DNA from: JBBDIM01 sp040880405
GTDB taxonomy: Bacteria; Planctomycetota; Planctomycetia; Pirellulales; Pirellulaceae
Direction: 5' to 3'
NCBI GenBank assembly: GCA_040880405.1
Contig: JBBDIM010000178.1
Location: 9,005 to 73,004 of the forward strand
Length of the DNA stretch: 64,000 bases
Of the stretch, positions 18,599 to 27,733 are shown in pieces (the first letter of the stretch is position 1; the number at the start of each line of letters is the position of its first letter). A program made the translations under genes and the position numbers. The notes under the pieces were generated by a model. The model was not told where the DNA came from and made no database searches. It worked only from the letters and a program-made list of their open reading frames with translations.

Positions 18599-19810
18599 AT
18601 GCTGAAACTCGCTCAACTTTCTGGACCACCTGTGAAAATCGCTAGTATTGAAACACACGTCTGCAATGCGCGGATGCGGAATTGGGTATTTGTCAAAGTG
18701 ACCACCACTCAGCCGGGACTCGTCGGCTGGGGGGAAGCAACGCTCGAGTGGCACACCCGCAGTGTCGTCGGAGCCGTTGAAGATCTGACTCAACTGCTGA
18801 TTGGGGAAGACCCAACTCGGGTCGAGTTCCTCTGGCAGATGATGTGGCGTCAGCACTTCTGGCATGGTAACGGGGTGGTTCGTTCGACCGCCATTGCCGG
18901 AATTGATTTGGCTTTGTGGGACATCATTGGCAAGGTCCACGGAGTTCCCTGTCATAAACTGTGGGGAGGTCCGGTGCGAGACTCGATTCGCCTCTACTGC
19001 CATTTGGGAGGAGGGCAGCTCGAGAGCTTTTACGAAACCCCCGTCGACAATGCCCGGCAATTCGCCGACTTGGCTGTCCAGGCGGTAGAAGACGGATTCA
19101 GCGCCTTCAAGTCGATGGCCGTTCCTCCCACGATGCCGGTGGAAGGTCTCCGCGCGATCAAAGCGGCCGATGCCTGCGTTTCCGCGATGCGGGACGCTGT
19201 GGGGGACGATATTGACATCATGGTCGACTGCCATGCCCGCCCTTCACCCGCGATGGGAATGCAATTCGCAAAGGCGCTCGATCCGTACGGCCTGTATTTC
19301 TTCGAAGAGCCGTGCTGGCCGGAGAGTTTAGACAGTTTGGCGGCAATCAACCGGGCGGTGACTACGCCGATCGCTACCGGCGAACGGTTGACGCACCTGG
19401 CTGCGTTTCGCGATCTCTTTGCCGTCCGGGGCTGCGAAGTGTGTCAGCTCGACCTGACGCACTGCGGTGGTTTCACCGAGGCCCGGCGGATCGCGGCCTT
19501 GGCCGATGCTCATCGGATCGCGCTGGCCCCGCACAATCCGCAAGGCCCTGTCAGCACGGCTGCCTCGCTGGAGTTCGGCTTTTCTCAACCTAACTACATC
19601 ATTTGCGAGTCGGTACATCAGGACGTACCCTGGCGGCAGGAAGTGGTTGAGGAGGGTTACGTCGTCGATAAACGAACTCGCACCGTAACTCCCAACACGC
19701 GTCCTGGCCTGGGGGTGACGGTCAATGAAGAAGCGATCAAGAGGTTTCCCTTCGAGCAGGAAGTACCGCAGCGCGTGTTTTATAGCGACGGTGCGGTGGG
19801 AGACTGGTAA
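18599..19810 (+). CDS. D-galactonate dehydratase-like enolase-superfamily enzyme
   Basis: A 403-residue member of the mandelate racemase/enolase superfamily. From the ATG at 18599 the expected active-site residues fall at D210, H212, E236, E262 and H312. This spacing matches D183, H185, E209, E235 and H285 of E. coli galactonate dehydratase with a constant offset. Metal ligands are D210, E236 and E262; H212 and H312 would be the catalytic pair. The reaction would be dehydration of a sugar acid to a 2-keto-3-deoxy acid in the cytoplasm. The frame is open to 18464, but that stretch is promoter and carries the operator. Next to it lie a truncated aldolase-family gene and an MFS permease, consistent with sugar-acid catabolism. 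The exact substrate is uncertain. Confidence 0.85.
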   Translation: MLKLAQLSGPPVKIASIETHVCNARMRNWVFVKVTTTQPGLVGWGEATLEWHTRSVVGAVEDLTQLLIGEDPTRVEFLWQMMWRQHFWHGNGVVRSTAIAGIDLALWDIIGKVHGVPCHKLWGGPVRDSIRLYCHLGGGQLESFYETPVDNARQFADLAVQAVEDGFSAFKSMAVPPTMPVEGLRAIKAADACVSAMRDAVGDDIDIMVDCHARPSPAMGMQFAKALDPYGLYFFEEPCWPESLDSLAAINRAVTTPIATGERLTHLAAFRDLFAVRGCEVCQLDLTHCGGFTEARRIAALADAHRIALAPHNPQGPVSTAASLEFGFSQPNYIICESVHQDVPWRQEVVEEGYVVDKRTRTVTPNTRPGLGVTVNEEAIKRFPFEQEVPQRVFYSDGAVGDW

Positions 19811-19890
19811 CGGGGCTTTAGCCTGTCGGTCCTGAACCGTTCGTTTCCTGGGACCGTTTTTCATCCTCAACCGCACGCTCACGAATCACG

Positions 19891-21282
19891 ATGCAATCCA
19901 CCGCTATTCCGGCCTTCAACCATCCTTCTTTTCGCGGTCGCATCGGCGTGGCGCAGTGCGATATCACGCCTCCCGTCGGAATTTATTCGCGCACCTGGGG
20001 TGCGGCGACCCATGAGGTCGCGCAGTCGATTCATCGGCCGCTGACGCTCAGCGCGATGACGATTGCGAGTTCCCAGCGAAGCTCGCCGCTGGTCCTGGTT
20101 TGTGCCGATCTCAGTTTCTGGAAGACGCCGGAGGCGATGGCAACCTTTCAGGCTCAACTGTTGCAGGAGTTGGCCTTACCCCCAGAGGACTTTATTTTCG
20201 CGCTGGCTCATACTCATGCGGCCCCTCCTCTTGTCATCACGGACGAACCGCTTCCCGGCGGCGACCTCTTGCGGGAATATATGGAGTCCTTGCCGGAGCG
20301 AATCGTGCAGACCGTCCGCCAAGCAGAGCAGCAGTCGTTCGACGCAATCCTGGAATGGGAGACCGGACGCTGCAGCCTGGCTACCGTGCGAGATTTTCGC
20401 GATCCGGCCCCCGGCAAAGATCGGTTCCTCTGCGGCTATTCCCCCAATGCGAAGGCGGATGACACGCTTCTAGTGGGCAGGATTACCGATGCTCAAGGGA
20501 CGACCCGCGCCACCCTGGTGAACTATGCCTGCCATCCTACCACGCTGGCCTGGGAGAACACGGCCATTTCGCCCGACTACATCGGTGCCACGCGGGAACT
20601 CGTGGAACAGACGACGCAGGCTCCCATGTTTTTTCTGTTGGGGGCCTGCGGTGAATTGGCACCCCGATATCAATACACGGGAGTCACGGCGGTTGCCGAT
20701 GCCCATGGGCGGCAACTCGGCTACGCCGTGCTCTCGACGCTCAGCGGGATGGAACCCCCGGGAACTGCCTTGAAATACGCCGGCATCGTTGAATCGGGAG
20801 CCCCGTTGGCCTGTTGGGCCCGAGAACCGCACGCGTCTTCTTCGCAATTGGATACCCTTCAAACTACGATCGACATCCCTCTCAAGCATTGGCCTACCGC
20901 CGAGGAGCTGGAGCGGGAATATCTGGCCAGTAGCGATCCTTTCCAACAGGAGCGGCTAAGGCGAAAGCGGGGCATCCGCCTGGCCTTGGGAGACGGCGAT
21001 ACCTTTCCCTTGAAACTCTTTACGTGGCGCGTCGGCGAGGCCATCCTGACAGGCAGCCTGGGAGAGGCCTATTCTGTTTTTCAAGAGGATTTGCGAGCCC
21101 AGTTCAAGGAAAACCCGGTGATCTGCATGAATCTCATTAACGGTTCGCTGGGATATTTGCCGCCGGCAGATCGGTATGACGAAGACATCTATCCTGTCTG
21201 GCAGACCCCGTTCGACCGTGGTTGCCTCGAATTGACACTCGCTGCGGCAAGGAAATCGATTCATGACCTTCTCTCCCGATAA
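19891..21282 (+). CDS. Neutral/alkaline ceramidase-like protein
   Basis: A 463-residue protein with the N-terminal fold of neutral ceramidases: GRIGVAQCDITPPVG at the start, a zinc-site-like HTHAAPP phrase near residue 110 (FALAHTHAAPP) and NYACHPTTLAWENTAISPDY near residue 210. It has no signal peptide, so it may be cytoplasmic, unlike secreted ceramidases. In planctomycetes this family sits next to sugar-acid genes and its real substrate is probably not ceramide. It lies 80 nt after the dehydratase and overlaps the next frame by 20 nt, which suggests cotranscription. Confidence 0.8.
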   Translation: MQSTAIPAFNHPSFRGRIGVAQCDITPPVGIYSRTWGAATHEVAQSIHRPLTLSAMTIASSQRSSPLVLVCADLSFWKTPEAMATFQAQLLQELALPPEDFIFALAHTHAAPPLVITDEPLPGGDLLREYMESLPERIVQTVRQAEQQSFDAILEWETGRCSLATVRDFRDPAPGKDRFLCGYSPNAKADDTLLVGRITDAQGTTRATLVNYACHPTTLAWENTAISPDYIGATRELVEQTTQAPMFFLLGACGELAPRYQYTGVTAVADAHGRQLGYAVLSTLSGMEPPGTALKYAGIVESGAPLACWAREPHASSSQLDTLQTTIDIPLKHWPTAEELEREYLASSDPFQQERLRRKRGIRLALGDGDTFPLKLFTWRVGEAILTGSLGEAYSVFQEDLRAQFKENPVICMNLINGSLGYLPPADRYDEDIYPVWQTPFDRGCLELTLAAARKSIHDLLSR

Positions 21283-21541
21283 CCGCGAGCTGCACGGCGT
21301 TTTGCCGGTGCTGCACACGCCCTTCCTGGAAAACGGGGCGATTGATTTCGCGACCCTGCAGCGAGAGATCGATTGGGCATTGGAAGTGGGCGCAAACGGG
21401 ATCGTGCTGGCCATCGAAAAATACCTGATGAAGAAACGGGGGATTTTCCCGAACACAATTCAACGGCAACCGGTCGGGTGGGAACTCGACGCCGAGACGA
21501 TGGCGGCAGTCGATCGGTTGTTTCAGTTGTCACTCGCCTGA
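21263..21541 (+). pseudogene. Internally deleted dihydrodipicolinate-synthase-family gene
   Basis: A 92-codon frame joins the N terminus of the DapA/NanA/KDG aldolase family (ELHGVLPVLHTPF…ALEVGANGIVLA, about residues 9-48) directly to its C terminus (EKYLMKKRGIFPNT…LDAETMAAVDRLF). About 200 central residues are absent, including the lysine that forms the Schiff base and the conserved tyrosine region. Family members are about 300 residues. The frame is intact across the junction, which indicates one in-frame internal deletion. It sits where an aldolase for 2-keto-3-deoxy sugar acids would be expected, between the ceramidase-like and permease genes. Confidence 0.8.
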
Positions 21542-21662
21542 TCGTCTCCTTTGACCGCCGAGAACCCTCTGCCCCCTGACTGCCCCGACCGACCGTGTAG
21601 GCCCCTGGCTCTGCGGAAACGAGAACAAGTGTTGTCCCCCGCGCATCAATAGGATTCCAAGC

Positions 21663-23099
21663 GTGATCGAGCAAGATGGCGAAGTCCGGAAGCAGCAGGT
21701 GTCTCCCCATTCGGCTGGCGAGAGGCCTTCCGCTGCCACGGACGGGCTGCCACAAGCGCCAGGGGGACGGCCCACGATGGTCCGTTACCGGGTGATTGCC
21801 TGGCTTGCCGTGGCGGCAGCGCTGGCCTATTTGTGTCGCAATTCGCTCAGCGTGGCAGAAAGCCGGATTCGCGACGACCTGGGCCTTACGCTGGCCCAGT
21901 CCGGCAGCATCATGGGAGCATTCTTTTGGACGTACGCTCTCTTTCAAGTACCTGCAGGCGCGTTTTCCCATCGCTTCGGAACCCGATTGGCCCTGATGCT
22001 GTTTGCCACGGCCTGGTCCGTCGCCATGTTTTCGTCGGCGATCTCGCAGGGGTTTGTGCTGCTGATTCTCGCGCAGTTGATGATGGGAATCGCTCAAGCG
22101 GGGATCTTCCCCGCGTCGACCAATTCAATCAACTACTGGATGCCGATGTCGCAGCGATCGTTGGGTTGCGGCCTGTTGGCGGTAGGGATGCAGGTTGGGG
22201 CCATCATCGCGAGTGTCCTGACCGGCGAGCTTTTAGGGGTTATGAGTTGGCGGTGGGTCTTTTTTCTGTTTTCGCTTCCAGGACTGGTGTGGGCGGTCCT
22301 GTTTTTCCTGCGTTTTCGTGATCGGCCTGAGCTGGCACCGGAGGTCAACTCCGCGGAACAAAGCTTGATTGAAACGGGCCGACCCGCCGATCAGAAGGCA
22401 GCCGCAGATCGAGACACGGGACCGACCAATTGGGTCGCCATGCTCCGCCACCCAGGACTTTGGCTGATTCACGGCCAACAGGTCTGCCGGGCGGCAGGAT
22501 ACATGTTCTTCGCCAGTTGGTTCCCGACTTTCCTGCAGCAAACGCGGGGTGTTTCCATTGCCCAATCCGGCTACCTGCAAAGTGTCGTTCTGGCTGGGGC
22601 TTTGGCAGGAGGGCTGCTCGGCGGAATCCTGACCGACTGGATCTGGCGGAAAACCGGAAATCTTCGGTTGAGCCGCAGCGGCGTGGGAGCGGCGGCACTG
22701 GGAGCGTGCGGATTGCTGATTTTGGGCAGTTGGTTCGTCGAGCATGTCGGGGTGGCGATCGGCCTGATGGCCGTGGGAATTTTCTTCGCCTCGCTGGCCG
22801 GCCCGGCCATGTTCACCTCGGTGATCGATATCAGCGGTTCGCGGGTTGCGCAGGTTTTGGGCGCGGTCAATATGACCGGCAATTTTGCCGTGGCCATCTG
22901 TCCGATTCTGGTGGGGCAATTGTTCGAGCGAACCGCTAATTGGAATCTCGTGCTGATCCTCTTTGCCGCCATCTACCTGGTCGGTGCCGTCTGCTGGGCC
23001 TTCTTCAACCCGCGGATAGGTATCTTCAACTCGGACCACCAGTCCCCAGCTTGCAACAGCGCCCGACCCACGATTCTCCTGGCAGCCAAGGAAGAGTAA
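21663..23099 (+). CDS. MFS transporter, sugar-acid:cation symporter type
   Basis: A 478-residue major facilitator protein with about 12 membrane spans. It shows an ACS-family style N-terminal half (YLCRNSLSVAESRIRDDLGL; GAFFWTYALFQVPAGAFSHRFGTR) and a polar central loop near residues 220-250. The family moves sugar acids such as galactonate or hexuronates with protons. I chose the GTG at 21663, which has AGGA 8 nt upstream; an ATG at 21777 is the alternative and starts just before the first span. The position after the dehydratase and the aldolase remnant fits uptake of the same substrate. Confidence 0.85.
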   Translation: MIEQDGEVRKQQVSPHSAGERPSAATDGLPQAPGGRPTMVRYRVIAWLAVAAALAYLCRNSLSVAESRIRDDLGLTLAQSGSIMGAFFWTYALFQVPAGAFSHRFGTRLALMLFATAWSVAMFSSAISQGFVLLILAQLMMGIAQAGIFPASTNSINYWMPMSQRSLGCGLLAVGMQVGAIIASVLTGELLGVMSWRWVFFLFSLPGLVWAVLFFLRFRDRPELAPEVNSAEQSLIETGRPADQKAAADRDTGPTNWVAMLRHPGLWLIHGQQVCRAAGYMFFASWFPTFLQQTRGVSIAQSGYLQSVVLAGALAGGLLGGILTDWIWRKTGNLRLSRSGVGAAALGACGLLILGSWFVEHVGVAIGLMAVGIFFASLAGPAMFTSVIDISGSRVAQVLGAVNMTGNFAVAICPILVGQLFERTANWNLVLILFAAIYLVGAVCWAFFNPRIGIFNSDHQSPACNSARPTILLAAKEE

Positions 23100-23365
23100 C
23101 AAAGCGTGGCGCAGCCCAGCTCACCCTGACCCTGGCGTTTCCATCTTGCCAGGCAGAGGCATGGTCTCCGACGATACCGAACATACCTGCATGGTGGCTC
23201 AGGCCTTGATCACGTCATCGCAATCGTAGAAAGGCCGCATAAGGTCAGCGTGAACGGTTTCTAAAATCGGCCTTATCTTCAGGGCGAACAGCTATCCGCG
23301 GTGGTAGAATGAGAATGGTAGGCCACGTCGCGGGGACGAGGCATTGATTTTGCGCGAGGTTCCAC

Positions 23366-24061
23366 GTGAGCAGTCGAATTTTGGTGGTCGAGGACGAATT
23401 GCGGATCGCTGATTTTGTCGTTCGCGGATTGTCCGAAGAAGGCTACCGCGTCGAGCATGCCACCGATGGACAAGCGGCATGGCTTCGTCTTCAGACGGAC
23501 TCCTGGGACCTTGTTCTGCTGGACTGGTGGCTTCCCGGCGAAGATGGCCTGCAGGTTCTGAAACGGTTCAGGCAGAAAGATCGCATCACGCCCGTTCTGT
23601 TTCTGACGGCTCGCGACGCGATTTCCGAACGCGTCGCAGGACTGGACACCGGTGCCGATGATTACCTCACCAAGCCGTTCGCCTTTGAAGAATTGCTGGC
23701 TCGCGTGCGGGCGTTATTGCGCCGCCCGAGTCAGAAAAATGCGGTTACGCTCGAATTCCAGGACATTCGGATCGATCTAGAGACTCAGCGGGCGAGCCGC
23801 GGCGGCCATTCGCTCGACCTGACCGCCAAGGAGTTGTCACTCTTGATTTTTTTCGTGCGCCATCCGCGCAAGGTACTTTCGCGGACCAGAATTTACCAAA
23901 CCGTATGGGATGAGAATTTCGATGGATTCTCCAACACGCTGGAAGTCCATGTGAAAGATCTGCGCCGCAAGCTCGAATTGCATGGCCCACGAATGATTCA
24001 AACTCGCCGCGGCCTGGGATATGTGCTGGATGCCGCACCGGCTGAGGAGGGCGAACGGTGA
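23366..24061 (+). CDS. OmpR-family response regulator
   Basis: A 231-residue two-component response regulator with a GTG start. The receiver domain spans residues 1-120, with the acidic pocket E9/D10 (VVEDE), phosphoacceptor D53 (LLDWWLPGEDG), and the conserved Lys in TKPFAFEELLARV. The C-terminal winged helix (~130-225, LTAKELSLLIFFVRHP and TLEVHVKDLRRKLE) is of the OmpR/PhoB type. Its stop codon overlaps the start of the histidine kinase gene, so the two are translationally coupled. The adjacent RND efflux operon is a plausible target, by neighbourhood only. Confidence 0.95.
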   Translation: MSSRILVVEDELRIADFVVRGLSEEGYRVEHATDGQAAWLRLQTDSWDLVLLDWWLPGEDGLQVLKRFRQKDRITPVLFLTARDAISERVAGLDTGADDYLTKPFAFEELLARVRALLRRPSQKNAVTLEFQDIRIDLETQRASRGGHSLDLTAKELSLLIFFVRHPRKVLSRTRIYQTVWDENFDGFSNTLEVHVKDLRRKLELHGPRMIQTRRGLGYVLDAAPAEEGER

Positions 24062-25503
24062 AATTGGTCCATCGCGTGTCGGTCTTCTTTCTGGCGGCAT
24101 TAGCGATCGTCTTGGTGATCTATTCCAGTATTTTCTACGCGTTCGTTCGCGCGCGGTTGGTGCAGCAGTTCGAACAAGAAGTGCAGGGTGCGCTCAATTC
24201 GCTTGTTGCCGCCGTCGAAATCGAGCCAGAAGAAGTCAAGTGGCAGCCGCTTGAACATGCGATTGTCTTGGGTGCCGTTCAGGGACCGGACGAAGTGCAA
24301 TGGGTTGTGATTGGGGATGGTCGCCGCGTGGTTGAAAAGTCTCGCAATGCCACATCCGAGCTAATTGCACAGGCCAATGCAATCGCATCTTCTGCGTCTA
24401 CCACTGCCGATACCGGACAGACGGTCACGCCTGATGATTGGCATATTCTCCATCAGCGCCTCGTCGCACCGATACCGGATCGCAGAGGGCGAGAATTGGA
24501 TGAATTTGACGAAATCGTTGTGATGGTTGCCCATTCCGCAGCGCCACTAAACGCCAACCTGAACCGCTTGCTATTGTTGGTATGCGCGCTCCCGGTCGGG
24601 ACATGGCTAGTGGCGGTCGCCGCCGGTCATTGGTTCTGCCGCCGGGCCTTGCAGCCGGTTTTGGATATGTCCCAACAGGCGCGCTCCATGACTGGTGCCA
24701 ACTTTCATTCCCGACTGCCGGTGAGCGAGACAGGGGACGAGTTGGCGGACCTGGCAGTGGCCTTTAACACCCTGCTCGACCATCAGCACCGCGCCTTCGA
24801 GCAACAACGGCGCTTCACCGGTGATGCGGCCCACGAATTACGGACTCCGTTGACGGTGTTGCTGGGGCAGATTGACGTGGCGCTGCGCCGAACTCGGTCG
24901 CCGCAGGAATACGCCGCCACGCTTGGCCTGCTGCGCGATCAAACCGCCCAACTGCAGACAATCGTTGAATCGCTCTTATTCCTTGCGCGAGCGGAGGAAG
25001 ACGCGATTTTGCCGGACTCGGAAACCTTCTCCCTAGCGGCATGGTTGCCGGAGTATATGAATCGCTGGAATGAACATCCCCGTCGAGGCGATATTAGCCT
25101 CCGGATCGCGTCTGTCGGTACTACCCAGATCAAGGCATCATCGGCGTTGTTGACTCGCTTGATGGACAATCTGATCGAGAACGCCCTGAAGTACAGCACA
25201 CCTGGTTCGCGAGTGGAGGTCATTGCGGGCCGCGACGACGCCGAGGCACTCGTGGAAGTCCAAGACCAGGGACGCGGCATTGGGGTCGAGGATTTGTCCG
25301 AGATCTTCAATCCTTTCTTTCGTTCGCGGGCGGCCCGTGATGCAGGAATTGCGGGCACCGGCTTGGGCCTTGCCATTGCCGCGAGAATCGCCACCGCCTG
25401 CGGCGGTTGGCTCGAATGCACCAGTGAGTTGGGCCGGGGTAGTCGCTTCACGTTACGACTGCCGACCGCATCCAACAACGTTCTCGCGGGGAATGCCTGT
25501 TGA
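24058..25503 (+). CDS. Sensor histidine kinase
   Basis: A 481-residue inner-membrane sensor with a GTG start overlapping the upstream regulator by 4 nt. It has a membrane span at ~8-30, a periplasmic sensor region at ~31-168, a second span at ~169-190, HAMP ~195-245, HisKA with phosphoacceptor H259 (GDAAHELRTPLT), and a HATPase_c domain (NLIENALKYSTPGS; GTGLGLAIAARIA). The ligand is unknown. The architecture resembles metal- or envelope-stress sensors of the CusS/QseC type. It is cotranscribed with the regulator and faces the RND efflux operon. Confidence 0.95.
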   Translation: MKLVHRVSVFFLAALAIVLVIYSSIFYAFVRARLVQQFEQEVQGALNSLVAAVEIEPEEVKWQPLEHAIVLGAVQGPDEVQWVVIGDGRRVVEKSRNATSELIAQANAIASSASTTADTGQTVTPDDWHILHQRLVAPIPDRRGRELDEFDEIVVMVAHSAAPLNANLNRLLLLVCALPVGTWLVAVAAGHWFCRRALQPVLDMSQQARSMTGANFHSRLPVSETGDELADLAVAFNTLLDHQHRAFEQQRRFTGDAAHELRTPLTVLLGQIDVALRRTRSPQEYAATLGLLRDQTAQLQTIVESLLFLARAEEDAILPDSETFSLAAWLPEYMNRWNEHPRRGDISLRIASVGTTQIKASSALLTRLMDNLIENALKYSTPGSRVEVIAGRDDAEALVEVQDQGRGIGVEDLSEIFNPFFRSRAARDAGIAGTGLGLAIAARIATACGGWLECTSELGRGSRFTLRLPTASNNVLAGNAC

Positions 25504-25628
25504 GGCGGTGTTTGAAACAGTCCGCCGAACATAAAGACGATTTTAATCAGCCTTCAGGAAGGCCTTAGATCGAAGTGCGATACTGCTTGTACACATCCGC
25601 TTTACATCTCAGTTCACGGGAGAAAGCA

Positions 25629-25856
25629 ATGACAAGCATTATTGCCGTAGTTCAAATCGCCGCCTTCTTGACCGCAGTCGTCCTGGTTTCAATATGCTTG
25701 GTCTCAAGCACAAGAATTGAAGTCGAGCAGGACTTGCCCTTAACGCGAAAATCACCACCGCCTACGGTGGACGAACGCAAGAAAACCGGGGATTCGCGAT
25801 CGCAGAAATCAATCGCTATCTCCCCCCGCTCACACCCATTCATTGCGAATCATTAA
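25629..25856 (+). CDS. Small single-span membrane protein
   Basis: A 75-residue product with GGGAG about 7 nt before the ATG. One hydrophobic segment near residues 3-24 (IIAVVQIAAFLTAVVLVSIC) is followed by a polar, Lys/Pro/Ser-rich tail. I recognise no family. It lies 125 nt after the histidine kinase gene and converges with the efflux operon (its stop is 6 nt from the outer membrane factor's stop). The ribosome site and the clean span support it; its short length keeps confidence modest. Confidence 0.45.
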   Translation: MTSIIAVVQIAAFLTAVVLVSICLVSSTRIEVEQDLPLTRKSPPPTVDERKKTGDSRSQKSIAISPRSHPFIANH

Positions 25857-25861
25857 TGCGT

Positions 25862-27511
25862 TTACTGCTCGATTGAATCGAGTTTCGTTGCTGACAAGGC
25901 CGCTTCGCTGGGGAGTGGAGGAAGGCTCTCTTCCTCCAGTGCGTTCTCTTCTCCCGTGGCTGGCGCGTCAATTACCTCACCCGGTAGGTAGGGCATTTGC
26001 GAACAGCGAATATCCGCATAAGTCGTTCCGGAGGTTGTTAACAAGTAACCGCCGCCCAGAGACTGGTAGGCTTTGACGATAGCCGAGAGTTGCTGCTGCT
26101 TGGTATTGATCAAGTCGATTCGTGCTTCCAGTAGATCACGTTGCGAGAACAAGACGTCCAAATACTCCGATCGAGCGTTTTGAAATAGACTGGTCGCGAC
26201 ATCCACCGATTCTTCGAGGGCGACGACTTGGCTCTGTTTGAGCTCAACGCTCTGGCGATAGTTCTCTACTTTGGCCATGCGATTGACCACTTCGGTGTAG
26301 GCATTCAAGACGGTACGTTGGTAGTCGTAAACGGCCTGCAATTGCCGAGCGTTGGCACTTTGGTATTCGGCTCGGATGCCCGCCTTGTTAATCAGCGGAG
26401 CGACTAACTCACCCATGGTGCTGGCGATAAACGCACCTGGATCGAAGAGGTATCGCGGGTTAAATGCTTCGAAGCCGACGCTAGCAGTAATGTCCAGTCG
26501 GGGAAAGAATTGCGCTCTGGCGACCAGTACGTCGAGGCCGGAAGCGGACAATTCGCGTTCCGCGGCACGAATATCACGCCGGTTCTGCAGCAGTTGCGCC
26601 GGGACACCCACGCCCAGCAGGCTGGAGTCGAGATGGATGAAGTCCCACGACGCCCGCTGAACCAATTGAGGATAACGACCGACGAGGAAGTTGAGCTTGT
26701 TCTCCGTTTCGAGGATCTCCTGTTGAATGATCAGCCGTTCACTTTCGTTTTTGCGAACTTCCGCCCGGAATCGCTGGACAGCCAACTCGGTACCACGAGC
26801 CGCCTCCTTCTGCGCTTCGGCGACTTCAAGACTTTGCTTTTGAATCTCGACGGTTTGATTCAAATAGGCCAGTCGTTGATCGAACGCGGCAAGCTCGTAG
26901 TAGTTCTCCGCAATCTCCGCGACCAGTCGAGTTACGTAGTAGTCTCGAATCTCGACCGCCTCCGCGTAACGCTGTGCGGCCGCATCCCGGGAATTGCGCA
27001 GTTCCCGCCAAATATCGATCCGCCAGAAAAGATTTGCCTTGAGACCCACGTTCGGCAGAGGATCGGGAAACTCGCCGCCACCAGGAAAGGTGAGTTGTTC
27101 TTCCGCAGCTCCAAGCGGGGTAAATTTGCTTGTCCGCTCAAACCCACCCTCGGCCCCCACATTGACAAACGGCAGGTAGGCACCACGCCGTGCCAAGATT
27201 TCGTTTTGGGCGATCTGGACCTCTTGGTTTCGGATCTTCAATTCTTGATTGGACGCCAACCCCTCGGCAATCAACTGGGATAAGGCCTGATCGTCGAAGA
27301 ACTCGTAAACGCCAATTTGGGCCGCACTCTCAGCGCTCGACACGCCATTGAATTCCGGAGGCAGATAGGGATCCGAATCCACACCGCAAAGCTTCGGAAT
27401 ACCGCAACCTGACAGCACTGCCAAACCCAAGCAAACGACCAGAGTCGCAACGGAAATCGGCCGAAATGCCATTGCTGACATGTCTGTTCGAAAGGAGCGT
27501 CGTCTCATCAT
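25862..27511 (-). CDS. RND efflux outer membrane factor (NodT/TolC-type lipoprotein)
   Basis: A 549-residue outer membrane channel. The N terminus has a lipobox (LAVLSGC), so it is probably lipid-anchored. Two OEP repeats follow with typical phrases (ALSQLIAEGLASNQELKIRNQEVQIAQNEI; NRRDIRAAERELSASGLDVLVARAQFFPRLDITASVG; SQRDLLEARIDLINTKQQQL). It would complete the tripartite pump with the permease and adaptor encoded upstream on the same strand. A gap of 222 nt separates it from the permease gene, more than between the other two genes. The start has AAAGG just upstream. Confidence 0.9.
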   Translation of the reverse strand: MMRRRSFRTDMSAMAFRPISVATLVVCLGLAVLSGCGIPKLCGVDSDPYLPPEFNGVSSAESAAQIGVYEFFDDQALSQLIAEGLASNQELKIRNQEVQIAQNEILARRGAYLPFVNVGAEGGFERTSKFTPLGAAEEQLTFPGGGEFPDPLPNVGLKANLFWRIDIWRELRNSRDAAAQRYAEAVEIRDYYVTRLVAEIAENYYELAAFDQRLAYLNQTVEIQKQSLEVAEAQKEAARGTELAVQRFRAEVRKNESERLIIQQEILETENKLNFLVGRYPQLVQRASWDFIHLDSSLLGVGVPAQLLQNRRDIRAAERELSASGLDVLVARAQFFPRLDITASVGFEAFNPRYLFDPGAFIASTMGELVAPLINKAGIRAEYQSANARQLQAVYDYQRTVLNAYTEVVNRMAKVENYRQSVELKQSQVVALEESVDVATSLFQNARSEYLDVLFSQRDLLEARIDLINTKQQQLSAIVKAYQSLGGGYLLTTSGTTYADIRCSQMPYLPGEVIDAPATGEENALEEESLPPLPSEAALSATKLDSIEQ

Positions 27512-27733
27512 TGAGCCTTTGTGGCATCATGCCATTACACGACAGCGGGATTGGAATTGTGTCGTTCCTGTCCGCTCATCGGTTACTTGAATACGGACTT
27601 CCTGAGCCCGTGTCTCGGCCAAGCCAGCCGCCCTCAGGCGGATAATCGATCCACAAAGGACCGCCAAGCCACCTCCGCAGTAAATTCGATATAGCTACTA
27701 TCGGCCCTGCAATCGATGGAAATGAGAGAATCA

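Noticed and set aside
25500..25570. Possible terminator after the histidine kinase (GGCGG…CCGCC and GCCTT…AAGGC stems)
   Set aside because: Stems of only 5 bp without a T-run; too weak to call.
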